Below, one piece after another: positions 5,828 to 7,344 of a DNA stretch of 7,344 nucleotides (the stretch's first letter is position 1; each line of letters starts with the position of its first letter). The stretch spans positions 1 to 7,344 of the forward strand of contig JBJOOR010000024.1 of the NCBI GenBank assembly GCA_046051225.1, in the 5' to 3' direction. The stretch is from CAIODY01 sp046051225 (GTDB lineage Bacteria; Bacteroidota; Bacteroidia; Chitinophagales; CAIODY01). The notes beneath the pieces were generated by a model, which worked only from the letters and a program-made list of their open reading frames with translations, searched no databases and was not told the origin of the DNA. The translations under genes were made by a program, and so were the position numbers.

Positions 5828-6397
5828 TTAAAATGAAAAATAAAAACTACATTCAAAATTAAAAGGAAACGGTATGTAACGTGGTAGCAATATAGGGGTC
5901 ATTAAACCATATTTGAGAATTATACCACACTTATCTTTACCCTTACAGAAACTTATTTTATTACCATAGTTAAAAGTATAGCTTAATGTGCGATAGCCAT
6001 AAATTGTATAATTTCTGTTGTAACTTAATTTAGAATCTTGATATGAATTGGTTACTTTAGTAATGGGTAATACAATGGAAAAATTAACAAACTGTGTTTT
6101 AGATTCGTTTACATAAACATTAATACCAGCCAATATTTTATGAATCCTAAAGTCTTCATATTCATTTTGATTATTTATCGGGTTATAGTAAAGATAAGAA
6201 TACCCCACTTCACCATAAACTCCTTTTGAAATTTTTATCCATGTCCCTATCTTACCAAAACCATTAGTAACAAAACTATACCCCACATTAGGTATCAGTA
6301 TTGGACTGTACGGTTTAGTAGTAGTATCGGGGTTGGTTTGCGCCCACAAAACATGGTATGCAAAGAGCAAACAAAGCAACAAAGTTGTTTTTTTCAT
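5828..6397 (-). CDS. Hypothetical secreted protein, probably a small outer-membrane beta-barrel
   Basis: The 189 residues begin with a signal peptide (about 1-20, MKKTTLLLCLLFAYHVLWAQ). The mature part is a series of short alternating strands rich in Tyr, Phe and Gly: NVGYSFVTNGFGKIGTWIKI, GVYGEVGYSYLYY, IHKILAGINVYV, TQFVNFSIVLPI, YGYRTLSYTFNYG and CGIILKYGLM. It ends in FECSFYFSF with a terminal Phe, the usual C-terminal signature recognised by the BAM machinery. Together these suggest an outer-membrane barrel of roughly eight strands; this is inferred from pattern only, as I do not recognise the family. Cys151 and Cys157 flank KGKDK and could form a small loop. The start is set by the signal peptide. 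The downstream 56-residue ORF follows after 12 bases. No -7 consensus was found in the 163-base spacer upstream. Confidence 0.7.
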   Translation of the reverse strand: MKKTTLLLCLLFAYHVLWAQTNPDTTTKPYSPILIPNVGYSFVTNGFGKIGTWIKISKGVYGEVGYSYLYYNPINNQNEYEDFRIHKILAGINVYVNESKTQFVNFSIVLPITKVTNSYQDSKLSYNRNYTIYGYRTLSYTFNYGNKISFCKGKDKCGIILKYGLMTPILLPRYIPFPFNFECSFYFSF

Positions 6398-6424
6398 ACG
6401 TACTTATTTAGTTGGTTAGTAACA

Positions 6425-6506
6425 CCATTTACGCAATCTTCTTTTAACTAATTAAATATACTTCACACGGTTTAATGAACGCTACCAAATCCCATTTACA
6501 CAATCT
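6425..6506. repeat. Direct repeat pair CCATTTAC(G/A)CAATCT in the spacer upstream of the 189-residue gene
   Basis: The 15-mers at 6425-6439 and 6492-6506 match at 14 of 15 positions, have the same orientation, and start 67 bases apart. They lie within the 163-base spacer between the lipoprotein gene and the outer-membrane-like gene, where the promoter of the latter should be. They could be regulator sites or the footprint of a small duplication; nothing here decides which. Confidence 0.45.
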
Positions 6507-6560
6507 AATTTACACTACCTTTATAACTCATCGTAATAAAGATTTTTTTCATGTTTATTC

Positions 6561-7007
6561 CTATTGTTTAGTAAATTTGATTAAAATATTTCTATTCTCA
6601 TGGTTCATTGCAATCCAAAAATCTTTTTTGTACAGCTTTTGAATATTAAATTTGATTAGCGGTAAATTTGATTTTTTTACAGTTGATGTATCCCAAAAAT
6701 TTGTAAATGAAATTTGCTTGTTAAAAATTGCATAATTATTTGCATCGCAGCCACAAATTCCATAATTATAAACACCTCCCCTTGGATTGGTAAAACAAAA
6801 AGTACACATTAGTCCAGTTCGAAGCCCCAGCTCAAAGCTTGTAGAGTCAACCCCATCAACTTCTATAGTAGATACTTTCCAGTTTCCATTCAGCCTATGT
6901 TCAGCTCCCCTAAAGCTTATAAAACTATCATCTTTAAACTTAGTACATGCAATAGCAGCCAGCATAAGCAGTATGGTAAGTATAGGTATGTACTTTTTCA
7001 TCCTCAT
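6561..7007 (-). CDS. Small lipoprotein with a lipocalin-like domain; second of a tandem pair
   Basis: The 148 residues open with a lipoprotein signal peptide: MRMKKYIPILTILLMLAAIA followed by Cys21. The lipobox is relaxed, with Ala at -3. The mature part holds RLNGNWKVSTIEVDGVDST (38-56), which resembles the G-x-W strand of Bacteroidota lipocalin-like lipoproteins, and ends with IQKLYKKDFWI and ILIKFTKQ. Cysteines at 68, 71, 85 and 87 (CTFC and CGC) could pair or bind metal. The protein is paralogous to the one encoded just upstream: RLNGNWKV/RLHGYWKI, EVDGVDS/EVDGADS, KLYKKDFWI/KLYKNDFWI and IKFTKQ/IKFKKQ. Its ATG at 7007 overlaps the upstream TGA as ATGA, implying translational coupling; a second in-frame ATG two codons on is possible. 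Function unknown; anchoring in the outer membrane facing the periplasm or the surface is expected. Confidence 0.8.
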   Translation of the reverse strand: MRMKKYIPILTILLMLAAIACTKFKDDSFISFRGAEHRLNGNWKVSTIEVDGVDSTSFELGLRTGLMCTFCFTNPRGGVYNYGICGCDANNYAIFNKQISFTNFWDTSTVKKSNLPLIKFNIQKLYKKDFWIAMNHENRNILIKFTKQ

Positions 7008-7344
7008 TGTTTTTTAAATTTGATGATATAAGTTTTTCCATTGAATTCTTTTTTTATCCAGAAATCATTTTTATATAGCTTCAAAATCTCAAAATATGTT
7101 CTACATTCATCATTGTTTTTCAATGGATGCAGAAAATAATTTCCTGTGCTAAATTGTTTATCACTGATGCTCCATGGGCATAACCACTCATTCACACAAC
7201 CATCAATTTTGTTCCATGAATTTCCTTCATCCCTATAAAAATGAAAGTTGCAATTTTTAAAGTTTGTATATGTATATAAATTGGCTAATGAGTCTGCCCC
7301 ATCCACTTCAAACGCTACTATTTTCCAATAACCATGTAATCGGG
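7004..7344 (-). CDS. Paralogous lipocalin-like secreted protein, first of the tandem pair (5' end outside the window)
   Basis: The frame is open from the right edge, with the first whole codon at 7342, to the TGA at 7006-7004, giving 112 visible residues. The visible part begins RLHGYWKIVAFEVDGADS, so an internal GTG at 7306 is not the start. The true start with its expected signal peptide lies beyond the edge; by analogy with the downstream paralog about 37 residues are missing. The C-terminus reads LKLYKNDFWIKKEFNGKTYIIKFKKQ in two blocks (LKLYKNDFWIKKEF and NGKTYIIKFKKQ). The middle has Trp/Cys-rich segments (WNKIDGCVNEWLCPW) spaced differently from the paralog, so the cysteine arrangement is not conserved. 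It is in one operon with the next gene through the ATGA overlap. Confidence 0.75.
   Translation of the reverse strand, partial: RLHGYWKIVAFEVDGADSLANLYTYTNFKNCNFHFYRDEGNSWNKIDGCVNEWLCPWSISDKQFSTGNYFLHPLKNNDECRTYFEILKLYKNDFWIKKEFNGKTYIIKFKKQ

Noticed and set aside
6505..6552. Minus-strand 15-codon ORF (MKKIFITMSYKGSVN) in the spacer
   Set aside because: It is too short, has no recognisable motif or supporting signal, and ends in the direct-repeat region; a start such as MKKIF is frequent by chance in AT-rich sequence.
6787..7017. Plus-strand ORF of 76 codons
   Set aside because: It is antisense to the lipoprotein gene; its hydrophobic end is just the complement of the signal peptide codons.

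Overview
The window looks like a piece of a Bacteroidota chromosome, probably Chitinophagales- or Saprospirales-like. It is AT-rich. Several proteins carry an N-terminal signal peptide ending in Ala-Gln. Type IX secretion system (T9SS) cargo domains of both type A and type B are present, together with the start of a PorP/SprF-type protein. One upstream sequence matches the Bacteroidota -7 element TAnnTTTG. Every gene I can support lies on the minus strand, so the window is read from high to low coordinates. The lineage is inferred from protein families and not from any marker gene.

Layout in transcription order. (1) 7344-6561: two tandem paralogous small secreted proteins with a lipocalin-like look, the first cut by the window edge; their reading frames overlap as ATGA. 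(2) 6560-6398: a spacer with a 15-bp direct repeat. (3) 6397-5645: a 189-residue outer-membrane-like protein, then a 56-residue secreted peptide 12 bases downstream that looks like a remnant or chimera. (4) 5660-5337: a repeat-dense spacer with nested inverted repeats, including a candidate non-autonomous element at 5441-5603 bracketed by two palindromes sharing a TTCCGAA/TTCGGAA core. (5) 5296-3668: a 542-residue secreted protein with seven repeats of about 60 residues (a likely seven-bladed beta-propeller) and a type A sorting domain. (6) 3655-3335: a small carboxypeptidase-regulatory-like gene broken by an in-frame stop. The stop lies inside a 28-nt sequence that is identical to one arm of the spacer element. 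(7) 3318-3283: a perfect palindrome acting as an intrinsic terminator. (8) 3120-232: a 962-residue multi-domain adhesin-like protein with a type B (gliding-motility-associated) sorting domain. (9) 193-1: the first 64 codons of a PorP/SprF-type outer membrane protein.

The best-supported functional unit is the pair at the left: a type B T9SS substrate followed 38 bases later by PorP/SprF, a recurrent arrangement in which the SprF-like partner is needed for export or surface attachment of the adjacent type B cargo. The rest is a run of secreted or outer-membrane proteins of unknown role. The most unusual signal is the link between the structured repeat in the 5441-5603 spacer and the stop-bearing 28-nt block inside the broken gene about 2 kb away.
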